This document shows, one piece after another, positions 35,236 through 42,653 of a stretch of 64,000 bases of DNA. Every line of letters begins with the position of its first letter. The stretch's first letter is position 1. A program made the position numbers and the translations under genes. The DNA lies in NCBI GenBank assembly GCA_946500295.1, contig CAMMVF010000006.1, positions 51,419-115,418 on the forward strand, read 5' to 3'. The DNA comes from an uncultured Clostridia bacterium (GTDB lineage Bacteria > Bacillota > Clostridia > Oscillospirales > Acutalibacteraceae). Under the pieces are notes generated by a model. That model made no database searches, was not told where the DNA came from, and saw only the letters and a program-made list of their open reading frames with translations.

Positions 35236-36006
35236 ATGGAGATCAACGGCAAACAATATCATATTAACTTGTCTGAAAATCAAGGAGCAAGGTATGCGCT
35301 TGTATGCGGTGCTCCTGAGAGAGTTGAGCATATAGCTTCGTTTTTAAATATTCCGTCTTATATTACACGAAATCGTGAATTTTTGACATATTCAGGTTTG
35401 CTTGATAATGAAAAAGTTCTAGTCACATCAACCGGAATAGGAGGACCTTCCGCGGCTATCGCAATTGAGGAACTGTATAGCGTTGGAGTTAGAACTATTA
35501 TCAGGATAGGTACGTGTGGTGGAATACAGGGAGATATACGCTCTGGAAATGCAATTATAGCAACAGGAGCTGTCAGAATGGACGGTACTACTAAGGAATA
35601 CGCACCAATTGAATTCCCAGCAGTTGCTGATTTTGAGGTGACTTCGGCACTTATTGAGGCTTGTAAATCTATGAAGCTTTCATATAAAACGGGGGTTGTT
35701 CAGTCTAAGGATTCATTCTATGGCCAACATAATCCGAAAAGTAGCGCAGTATCTTTTGAACTTTTAGAAAAATGGGAAGCTTGGAAGCGGTGCGGAGTTA
35801 TGGCTTCAGAGATGGAGTGTTCAACACTGTTTGTGATAGCCTCGCTTAGAAGAATGAGGGCTGGAGCAGTGCTACAGGTTATATGGAACCAAGAGAGTGC
35901 GAATGATGGTGTTGAAAACACCACAGTGAAAAATAATAATGAAGTTATTAAGATAGCTGTTACGGCAATGAAACACTTGATTGCCAACGATAAGAAAGCA
36001 TCTTAA
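35236..36006 (+). CDS. udp: Uridine phosphorylase (NP-I family)
   Basis: Cleaves uridine with phosphate to uracil and ribose-1-phosphate, a salvage reaction in the cytosol. The 256-residue protein has the phosphate-binding VCGAPERVEHIASFL, VTSTGIGGPSAAIAIEEL, IIRIGTCGGIQGDI, the base pocket QSKDSFYGQH and the ribose-binding VMASEMECSTLFVIASL. The family is NP-I, and uridine is favoured over purine nucleosides by the overall match, with moderate certainty. The ATG at 35236 has GGAGG 9 bases before it; a TTG at 35221 is before that site. Confidence 0.88.
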   Translation: MEINGKQYHINLSENQGARYALVCGAPERVEHIASFLNIPSYITRNREFLTYSGLLDNEKVLVTSTGIGGPSAAIAIEELYSVGVRTIIRIGTCGGIQGDIRSGNAIIATGAVRMDGTTKEYAPIEFPAVADFEVTSALIEACKSMKLSYKTGVVQSKDSFYGQHNPKSSAVSFELLEKWEAWKRCGVMASEMECSTLFVIASLRRMRAGAVLQVIWNQESANDGVENTTVKNNNEVIKIAVTAMKHLIANDKKAS

Positions 36007-36074
36007 ATTCTACATTTCGTCATAGTGATGATTTTCACAGCATAGTATCTACCAGAATATCCGGGGGTGATACT

Positions 36075-36788
36075 TTGGTTATCAGCTTAAAACGATTTCT
36101 CTGCGTGCTACTTTTAATTGCTTGCGCTATATTGTTCTTAATTTCCAGTTTTACTGCCTATGCAAATCTTACTGCCTTTGCCTCAAAAAATGAGGAGAAT
36201 GTCACGGTGATAATTGATCCTGGTCATGGAGGGGAGGATGGGGGAGCAGTGGCAGAGGATGGAACAGTAGAAAAGGATTTGAATCTGTTGATAGCCATGA
36301 AGCTTAAAGCGCTTTTTATTCAAAATGGTTTTAATGTTATAACAACAAGAGAAACCGATATAGCTATATATGACGATGGCCTTGATAGCTTGCGGAGGAA
36401 AAAAACTTCCGATATGAAAAATCGTTTAGCAATATTTAATGATAATCCAAGTAATATAATTATTAGTATACATCAAAATAAATTTGAACAAAGTAAATAT
36501 CATGGAACACAAATTTTCTATTCAAATAACAACAGCCAAAGCGCTCTGTTGGCTGATGAAATTAAAAAATCTGTTATCTCACTACTACAGCCGGAAAACA
36601 AGCGTGAAACTAAGGCCGCTGACAAAAATATTTATCTTCTATACAATTGTGAAAACCCTGCTGTCATAGTAGAGTGTGGTTTTATATCCAATCCATCGGA
36701 ATTAAACCTGCTTAAAGACGATGAATACCAAGGTGAGATTGCGTTGTCGATATTTAACGGATTTATGAATCACTACAGTAAACAGTAA
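36075..36788 (+). CDS. cwlD: N-acetylmuramoyl-L-alanine amidase, CwlD-like
   Basis: A zinc amidase of the Amidase_3 family that cuts peptide side chains from glycan strands. The 237-residue protein begins with an uncleaved signal or membrane anchor (residues about 8-28). The catalytic domain shows VIIDPGHGGEDGGAV (zinc His and Glu), EKDLNLLIAMKLKALF, IISIHQNKFE (zinc His) and AVIVECGFISNPSE (catalytic Glu). In spore formers CwlD starts muramic-lactam production in the spore cortex, and size and form match. The start is a TTG at 36075 behind GGGGGTGA. Its TAA overlaps an upstream ATG of the radA frame. Confidence 0.88.
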   Translation: MVISLKRFLCVLLLIACAILFLISSFTAYANLTAFASKNEENVTVIIDPGHGGEDGGAVAEDGTVEKDLNLLIAMKLKALFIQNGFNVITTRETDIAIYDDGLDSLRRKKTSDMKNRLAIFNDNPSNIIISIHQNKFEQSKYHGTQIFYSNNNSQSALLADEIKKSVISLLQPENKRETKAADKNIYLLYNCENPAVIVECGFISNPSELNLLKDDEYQGEIALSIFNGFMNHYSKQ

Positions 36789-36817
36789 TGTATATTTTAA
36801 GTAAAAGGATGAATAAA

Positions 36818-38194
36818 ATGGCGAAAATTAAAAGCGTATATATTTGCTCAAACTGCGGATATGAGTCAGCCAAATGGTGCGGTAAATGTCCTAACTGCGG
36901 AGAATGGAACAGTATGAACGAGGAAGTCAAGGAGATGGTAAAAACCGCTAGTCCCACACGTTCAAGTACCGTTGGATATTCAACCCCACAGGAGATAACT
37001 CAAATTGATAGCAATGACGAAAAGCGCTACTCTACAGGCTCGAAGGAGCTTAATAGAGTGTTAGGCGGAGGATTGGTTAAGGGTTCTCTTGTGTTGATTG
37101 GCGGTGACCCGGGCATAGGAAAATCAACTATACTTATGCAAGTCTGTGACCACATGGGCAAAAATGGAAAAAAGGTTTTGTATGTTTCAGGAGAGGAATC
37201 GAAACGACAAATAAAACTTAGAGCGTCTAGACTCGGCATTGCCGGTGACAATATTTTCCTTTACACGCAAACCGATTGCCAAGCTGTTTGCGAACTTATC
37301 AAGGATGAATCGCCGGATATGGTTGTCATCGATTCAATACAAACTATGAATATAACAGAGTTAAGCTCAGCTCCGGGAAGTGTTACTCAGGTGAGAGAGT
37401 GTACCAGTATGCTTATGAGATACGCTAAAAACCTTGAGATTCCTATTGTTGTTGTAGGTCATGTCAACAAAGATGGTGCAATTGCCGGTCCTAAAGTTTT
37501 AGAACACATTGTCGATACTGTTTTGTATTTTGAAGGTGACAAACAGATGTCCTACAGGATTTTAAGAGCGGTAAAGAACAGATTTGGCTCGACAAATGAA
37601 ATAGGTGTATTGGAGATGAGCGATAAGGGCTTATTCGACGTAGATAACCCCTCCTTAATGCTATTGTCAGGTCGCCCTCAAAATGTAAGCGGTACCTGTG
37701 TCGCTTGTGCAATGGAAGGTACAAGACCAATTCTCGCTGAGGTACAGGGGCTCGTGTGCTCGAGCGGATATGGAAACCCGAGAAGAATGGCGACAGGCTT
37801 TGATTACAACCGCATGATGCTTCTGATGGCTGTACTCGAAAAAAGAGGGGGCTATTCCTTTTCTGGAGCTGATGCATATATCAACATTGTAGGAGGCCTG
37901 CATCTTGATGAGCCTGCAGTGGATTTGGCAGTTGCAATGTCACTCGTGAGCAGTCTGAAAGATGTACCTATTGATGATAAAGCTCTCGCATTCGGAGAAT
38001 TAGGGCTGGCTGGTGAGATACGCTCAGTATCACACTGCGAACTTAGAATCAAAGAGGCACAGCGATTAGGTTTTGAAAGGTGCATAGTCCCGTCTTACAG
38101 CTTAAAAAATTTAAACACAGAAAATTACCCTAATATAGAGATTATCGGAGTAAGAAGCGTGAGAGAGGCCTTTTCTCATCTATCCTCTCGTTAG
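36818..38194 (+). CDS. radA: DNA repair protein RadA (Sms)
   Basis: A RecA-like helicase that aids branch migration in recombination and repair. From the ATG at 36818 (458 residues) it has a CxxC...CxxC zinc finger (Cys10, Cys13, Cys24, Cys27), the ATPase core with GGDPGIGKSTILMQ, VVIDSIQTM, the RadA-specific VKNRFGSTNEIGVLEM and a C-terminal Lon-type domain (GGLHLDEPAVDLAVAMSL). AAAGGATGA lies 5 bases before this ATG; the ATG at 36788 overlaps the cwlD stop and would add ten residues ahead of the zinc finger. Confidence 0.96.
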   Translation: MAKIKSVYICSNCGYESAKWCGKCPNCGEWNSMNEEVKEMVKTASPTRSSTVGYSTPQEITQIDSNDEKRYSTGSKELNRVLGGGLVKGSLVLIGGDPGIGKSTILMQVCDHMGKNGKKVLYVSGEESKRQIKLRASRLGIAGDNIFLYTQTDCQAVCELIKDESPDMVVIDSIQTMNITELSSAPGSVTQVRECTSMLMRYAKNLEIPIVVVGHVNKDGAIAGPKVLEHIVDTVLYFEGDKQMSYRILRAVKNRFGSTNEIGVLEMSDKGLFDVDNPSLMLLSGRPQNVSGTCVACAMEGTRPILAEVQGLVCSSGYGNPRRMATGFDYNRMMLLMAVLEKRGGYSFSGADAYINIVGGLHLDEPAVDLAVAMSLVSSLKDVPIDDKALAFGELGLAGEIRSVSHCELRIKEAQRLGFERCIVPSYSLKNLNTENYPNIEIIGVRSVREAFSHLSSR

Positions 38195-38333
38195 TAGTTC
38201 CTTTGCTTTCTTTTTTCACAAAATAAGGACAACCGACTGAGTTATCAGCACTTACCGTCATACTGTTTGAATTAAGATTGCATATTCCGTCTTTTTGAAA
38301 CTTACAGTTATAAATACAGTTAATTGTTGTCAT
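38142..38333 (-). CDS. Small Cys-rich protein, DUF1540-like
   Basis: A 63-residue protein beginning MTTINCIYNCKFQKDGICNL, with a further Cys in SVGCPYF. The spacing C-x3-C-x7-C...C is that of small clostridial DUF1540 proteins, presumed to bind metal, role unknown. A strong GGAGGG site lies 7 bases before the ATG. The 3' end runs 53 bases into the end of radA on the other strand, so the last 17 or so residues (EKRPLSRFLLR) are fixed by radA codons. It is transcribed towards radA and away from the efflux genes. Confidence 0.7.
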   Translation of the reverse strand: MTTINCIYNCKFQKDGICNLNSNSMTVSADNSVGCPYFVKKESKGTTNERIDEKRPLSRFLLR

Positions 38334-38436
38334 ACTATCCCTCCATGATTATTGTAAAGTTTCCGTCGAAAATTATACATACATGATAATAAAACCCGCT
38401 CTTTGAAAAATAATAAAGTGGCAAGGAGTGGTGTTA

Positions 38437-39456
38437 ATGAAAAGGGGAATATTGATTTCCATAACAGGAGTGTTTATACTTCTTTCATATATTGTCAGTT
38501 TAATAATTATAATGCAGGTACCGGTTGTAGAGGTTTTTACCGTCAGAACACGAGAAGTAGAATCCACCGTAGTATGCAACGGAAAATTTGAATATTCGGG
38601 GAATCAAACTGTATGCTCACCATACACAGGCAAGATTAACGATATTTATGTTTCAGAAGGAGATCATGTTAGTATAGGAGACATGCTGTATTCTATAATT
38701 GCTGTATCAGATAATATCTCAGAATACTCAAACAGCACACATTCACAAGAGGATATAGAGCTCGTACAGCGTGTTCTCAGCGGTAATCCGTCTGCACTTG
38801 ATGAATATAGTGGCGATGGTATAGCTGTTTCAAAAGAAGATGCTATAAAAACAGTAGATATTCTCAGCGATTATTCGGGAATCGTGGGTGAAATTTATGT
38901 GGCGGAGAAACAGTCGCTAGCTGATGGAGATAAAGTTCTTAATGTCTCAGATTCTGAAAATATGCAAATTAGACTTGATGTGAACGAAGATAAAATTGCC
39001 GAAATTGAACCTGGACAAAAGGTGGAAATTAGCTGTAATGCTATAAAAGATAATTCGATAAATGGAACAGTTCGTGAGATTGGGAATACAGCAAAGCAAA
39101 CCTCTACAACGCTTGGAAAAGAGACAACTGTAGAGGTAATAGTCTCAGTAGACAGCGAGCTGGATACTGAGATTAAAGCCGGATATACAGCTAAGTGCAG
39201 TATTGTAGTGGACAAAAAGAACAACGCTATACTTGTGCCGTATGAAGCTGTAAGCTATGATGATAATGGTAGCGAATACGTTATGTGTTACTCTGAAACC
39301 GGTAATTGTATTAAGAAAACTATAACAACAGGAAAAGAATATGGCGATGGAGTGGAGGTCATATCAGGAATTGAACAAGGAGAAATCCTCCTCTCATTTT
39401 CCGGTGGAATAGAGGATTCCACCTTTGTAAAAGCAGAGGTGGATGTTGATGATTGA
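38437..39456 (+). CDS. Efflux adaptor (HlyD/MacA type)
   Basis: A 339-residue membrane-anchored adaptor. It has an N-terminal membrane segment (about 5-26), then a barrel-sandwich (lipoyl-like) domain split by a shorter insert than in Gram-negative MacA: GKFEYSGNQTVCSPYTGKIN, DIYVSEGDHVSIGDMLYSI and SDYSGIVGEIYVAEKQSLAD. A beta-barrel domain follows with ILVPYEAVSYDDNGSEYV. The start ATG 38437 is chosen because AAGGAG lies 8 bases before it. The last 8 bases overlap the permease gene. Adaptors like this work with MacB/FtsX-type permeases in Gram-positives, but the ATPase is missing here. Confidence 0.88.
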   Translation: MKRGILISITGVFILLSYIVSLIIIMQVPVVEVFTVRTREVESTVVCNGKFEYSGNQTVCSPYTGKINDIYVSEGDHVSIGDMLYSIIAVSDNISEYSNSTHSQEDIELVQRVLSGNPSALDEYSGDGIAVSKEDAIKTVDILSDYSGIVGEIYVAEKQSLADGDKVLNVSDSENMQIRLDVNEDKIAEIEPGQKVEISCNAIKDNSINGTVREIGNTAKQTSTTLGKETTVEVIVSVDSELDTEIKAGYTAKCSIVVDKKNNAILVPYEAVSYDDNGSEYVMCYSETGNCIKKTITTGKEYGDGVEVISGIEQGEILLSFSGGIEDSTFVKAEVDVDD

Positions 39457-40633
39457 TATACTTTTGTTTTCTTTGAGAAATGTATTTAGAAAAAAAGCTC
39501 GAACACTGTTAACTATGGCAGGAATTACAATCGGGGTTACCTCTGTTATTATAATCAGCTGTATCAGCGCCTGCGGCACTGCAGCAGTAAATAATGAGCT
39601 GGACAGTCTTGGGTTGAGCGGGGTTAATATTTGTGTCAAGGAAGGTAAAAATTTGCCCTTGACAAGTGATGAATTAGAAATAATATCATCTTACAACGAT
39701 ATTATAGGCGCTACTCCGGTGATGGCTTCAAATGCAAAATTTGAGTTAGGTAATGAAAGCTGTGATATAATCAGTTGGGGTATTGATGAAAAGGCTCAAG
39801 AAACAGTATCTCTGAAGGTTCTGTATGGGCGTTTTTTCAATAAGAATGATATAGCATCTGTATCAAAAGTTTGCATGGTTGACAAGGCGTTCTCTAACGA
39901 GTTTTTCAAAAGTGACAACATCGTTGGAAAAACAATAAATATAAATATAGGCGGAATAAGAGAAAGTTTTAAAGTAGTTGGCGTTATAAAGACTGGCAGC
40001 GGTATGTTACAAAATGCTTTAAGCGGCTATGTTCCGAGTTTTGTATATATTCCTTACACAACATCTGCCGAAATAACCGGGTATAGTAACTACAACCAAG
40101 TGATGACTAAGGTTTCGGACGATGCAAATATTGATCAACTTTCAGAAAGAATAGCTAATGGATTAAATTCTTTTCATGGAGTCAGCGATGGTTATATTGC
40201 AAATAATATGGCTAAACAGAGAGACGTGCTAACTAATATACTAAGTATAGTTACTATAGTATTGACTGCTATTGGCGCTATTTCTTTGATTGTAGCCGGG
40301 CTTAGCATTATGACTGTGATGATAGTATCTGTATCAGAGAGAAAACGTGAAATTGGAATTAAAAAGTCAATAGGGGCTTCAAAGTCTGCCATAATCGGCG
40401 AGTTTTTAACCGAGGCTTTTTTAATTTCTGCCATTGGTTCGGTTATAGGAGTTGTACTCGGTTTACTACTGTCGTATTTTGGCACAGGGATTATGGGAAT
40501 GAGTTTGATGATCGACTGGAGAGCTATTATACTCACGGTATTGTTTTCAATAGCTTCAGGAGTGGTTTTTGGTGTTTACCCGTCAATTAAGGCTGCAAAA
40601 CTTAAACCAATTGTTGCGTTAAGATATGAGTAG
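39449..40633 (+). CDS. FtsX/MacB-type ABC permease
   Basis: A 394-residue permease with the MacB/FtsX topology: one membrane segment near residues 17-40 (KKARTLLTMAGITIGVTSV), a large outside domain (about 42-260) and three C-terminal segments (about 268-295, 315-340, 355-385). The phrase VSVSERKREIGIKKSIGASK between segments is a hallmark. It overlaps the adaptor gene by 8 bases. No ATPase gene adjoins, so it must borrow an ATPase, probably from another locus. The ATG at 39449 is chosen because AGAGGTGG touches the ATG at 39443. Confidence 0.9.
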   Translation: MIDILLFSLRNVFRKKARTLLTMAGITIGVTSVIIISCISACGTAAVNNELDSLGLSGVNICVKEGKNLPLTSDELEIISSYNDIIGATPVMASNAKFELGNESCDIISWGIDEKAQETVSLKVLYGRFFNKNDIASVSKVCMVDKAFSNEFFKSDNIVGKTININIGGIRESFKVVGVIKTGSGMLQNALSGYVPSFVYIPYTTSAEITGYSNYNQVMTKVSDDANIDQLSERIANGLNSFHGVSDGYIANNMAKQRDVLTNILSIVTIVLTAIGAISLIVAGLSIMTVMIVSVSERKREIGIKKSIGASKSAIIGEFLTEAFLISAIGSVIGVVLGLLLSYFGTGIMGMSLMIDWRAIILTVLFSIASGVVFGVYPSIKAAKLKPIVALRYE

Positions 40634-40673
40634 CCATATAATAATATAATATTCCTGGAAAGGGGAGAGGTGT

Positions 40674-41417
40674 TTGGAAAATTCAAATTTACCGCAAACA
40701 AGAGTTAGTACAGTGGTTATGTCCGGGGAATATGTCAATATAATAAAGCAAGTGGAACGAGAGCTAAAAATAAGAATTATTAAAACCATTGAATCTTACG
40801 AACTACCTTATCCAGAACGGTTTCATGCTGACATGCAAATTCATCAATGCGGAAATGCCCTTACAATTATTAGAAACAGTTGTTCGATTCTCGAAAACAA
40901 AATAAGAAATCTTGATATTTGTAAAAATATAGTGATATGTGATCGTAGTAGTATAAGCGATTATCCGAATAATATTACTTTAAATGCAGCACATATTGGA
41001 GATTATTTATTGTGTAAAAAAAGCCACAGCTACAAGGATCTGTTGCTGTGGTACATAGATAAGGGTGTTAGGATTTTAGATGTTAAGCAAGGTTATGCAC
41101 GCTGTTCAACAGCAATAATCAGTCACAATGCTGTAATTACAGACGATGAAAGTATTCTGAAATCTTGTAAACGATTTAATGATATTGATGTATTAAAGGT
41201 TTCTAAAGGTTCTGTCAAACTGAAAGGATGTGAATATGGTTTTATAGGTGGATGTTGTTTTAAGGCGGATAAAAATAACTTGGTTTTCTTTGGAGATGTC
41301 AGGCAACATTCAGATTACAAAGATATTAAAGCTTTTTGCAGGAATTATGGGGTTGAGTTACTATCATTAGCTAACTGTGAACTCATTGATATTGGCGGTG
41401 CAGTTATATTAAAATAA
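40674..41417 (+). CDS. DUF6873-like protein (amidinotransferase-like fold?)
   Basis: A 247-residue cytosolic protein. I place it with clostridial DUF6873 (GME-fold) proteins by the HIGDYLLCKKSHSYKDLL, VKQGYARCSTAIISHNAVIT and ELIDIGGAVIL segments. Those relatives share a guanidino-modifying-enzyme fold but no proven activity. The pattern of a Cys and His (CSTAIISHN) with a late IDIGG would fit that fold. The start is a TTG at 40674 behind AGGGGAGAGG. It lies 40 bases after the permease and is followed by a perfect hairpin. Family placement is from memory and moderate. Confidence 0.6.
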   Translation: MENSNLPQTRVSTVVMSGEYVNIIKQVERELKIRIIKTIESYELPYPERFHADMQIHQCGNALTIIRNSCSILENKIRNLDICKNIVICDRSSISDYPNNITLNAAHIGDYLLCKKSHSYKDLLLWYIDKGVRILDVKQGYARCSTAIISHNAVITDDESILKSCKRFNDIDVLKVSKGSVKLKGCEYGFIGGCCFKADKNNLVFFGDVRQHSDYKDIKAFCRNYGVELLSLANCELIDIGGAVILK

Positions 41418-41446
41418 TCTAAAGCTTAGTTTAAATTAATTCCCCC

Positions 41447-41488
41447 ATCCCCAACTACACAAAATATTCATTTTGTGTAGTTGGGGAT
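41447..41488. repeat. Perfect 19-bp inverted repeat with 4-base loop
   Basis: ATCCCCAACTACACAAAAT is followed by ATTC and then its exact complement to 41488. The perfection and length exceed an ordinary terminator and neither side has a long T run. It lies between the DUF6873-like gene and the tyrosine recombinase gene. It could end transcription both ways, or be a recognition site or a trace of a mobile miniature element. Confidence 0.85.
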
Positions 41489-41557
41489 ATTGAAATCTTT
41501 TCATTACTGTGTTATGCTTGTATTATATCAGAAGTAAAAAAGAAGGCGAAATTTAAG

Positions 41558-42532
41558 ATGAACAGTAAATACATCTATGAAGCTCCTGAAATTCTAAAAG
41601 AATATCTAGGTTATATGCAAAATATTAGGGGTAAGTCTCAAAAAACTGTTGATGAGTATTATTTGGATTTAAGAACCTTTTTCAGATATATAAAACTCAA
41701 TAAAGGATTAGTAAATGATAGTTGTGAGTTCAGTAAGATTTCTATTTCTGATGTGGACATCGAGCTTATTAAGACAATCACTCTTACAGATATTTATTCA
41801 TTTATGGATTTTACGATTAGAGATAGACAAAATACTGCAAAAACTCGTTCTAGGAAGACCTCAAGCATAAAATCTTTTTTTTCATATATATCCAACAAGC
41901 GTGGTATTCTCGCTGTAAACCCCACTGAGGAACTCGAAGTTCCTAAGACTAAAAAATCACTGCCTAAATTTCTTTCGCTTGAACAATGTATTGAACTGCT
42001 AAAAAGCGTAGATGGCAAATTTAAAGAAAGAGATTATTGTATTCTTACTATATTTTTAAACTGTGGAGTTAGACTGTCAGAGCTTGCAGGTCTTAATTTG
42101 AATGATATTAATTTTAATGAAAACGTAATGATTGTAACTGGAAAAGGAAATAAACAACGAATAGTGTATTTGAACGAGGCCTGTGTTTCTGCATTGAAAA
42201 AATACCTTACAGTACGCCCTAACGAAAACTACGATAAAAACGCTCTATTCTTAAGTCGTTTAAAGAAAAGAATGGGAAATCAGTCGATTCAAGATGTAGT
42301 ATATAAATACCTAAAAAAAATCGGTTTGGACGGAAACGGTTATTCCGTCCACAAACTCCGTCACACTGCTGCTACGTTGATGTATCAATACGGAAACGTC
42401 GACATAAGGATATTACAGGAAATGTTGGGACACGAGAATCTTGGAACTACAGAGATATATACGCATATATCCAGTGAGCAACTTGAAAAGGCGGCTGCCT
42501 CTAATCCATTGGCCAAATATAAAGATAAATAA
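41558..42532 (+). CDS. Tyrosine recombinase (XerC/XerD-like)
   Basis: A 324-residue site-specific recombinase. The N-terminal SAM-like domain (about 10-125, YLGYMQNIRGKSQKTVDEYY) is followed by a catalytic domain with the full set: Arg in LNCGVRLSELAGL, Lys in TGKGNKQRIVYL, HKLRHTAATLM, LGHENLGTTEIYTH and the nucleophile Tyr within EIYTHIS. Form and size match XerA/C/D, which resolve chromosome dimers at dif; it could instead serve a local element. Promoter-like TTGAAA (41490) and TATGCT (41513), 17 bases apart, lie just beyond the inverted repeat. Ribosome site AAGAAGGCGAA is weak. Confidence 0.9.
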   Translation: MNSKYIYEAPEILKEYLGYMQNIRGKSQKTVDEYYLDLRTFFRYIKLNKGLVNDSCEFSKISISDVDIELIKTITLTDIYSFMDFTIRDRQNTAKTRSRKTSSIKSFFSYISNKRGILAVNPTEELEVPKTKKSLPKFLSLEQCIELLKSVDGKFKERDYCILTIFLNCGVRLSELAGLNLNDINFNENVMIVTGKGNKQRIVYLNEACVSALKKYLTVRPNENYDKNALFLSRLKKRMGNQSIQDVVYKYLKKIGLDGNGYSVHKLRHTAATLMYQYGNVDIRILQEMLGHENLGTTEIYTHISSEQLEKAAASNPLAKYKDK

Positions 42533-42597
42533 AAGGATATCTCCCCTATCTACTATCGACTTATAAGTTTTACAATTATATAAGCAAATATAACTAA

Positions 42598-42632
42598 TAG
42601 CGCCAACCTGCCTTATCAGTAAGTTGGCGCTA
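42598..42632 (-). terminator. Terminator-like hairpin after clpE
   Basis: TAGCGCCAAC and GTTGGCGCTA form a perfect ten-pair stem around 15 bases. On the minus strand it lies 22 bases after the Clp stop and ends in TATTAGTTATATTT, a moderate tail. It also faces the end of the recombinase gene. Confidence 0.75.
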
Positions 42633-42649
42633 ATAATTGGCGCTAATAA
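42624..42649. repeat. 13-bp tandem duplication
   Basis: TTGGCGCTAATAA is present twice head to tail (42624-42636 and 42637-42649). The first copy includes part of the terminator stem. It is probably a slippage duplication and may alter the hairpin by offering a second pairing arm. Confidence 0.9.
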
Positions 42650-42653
42650 ATTG

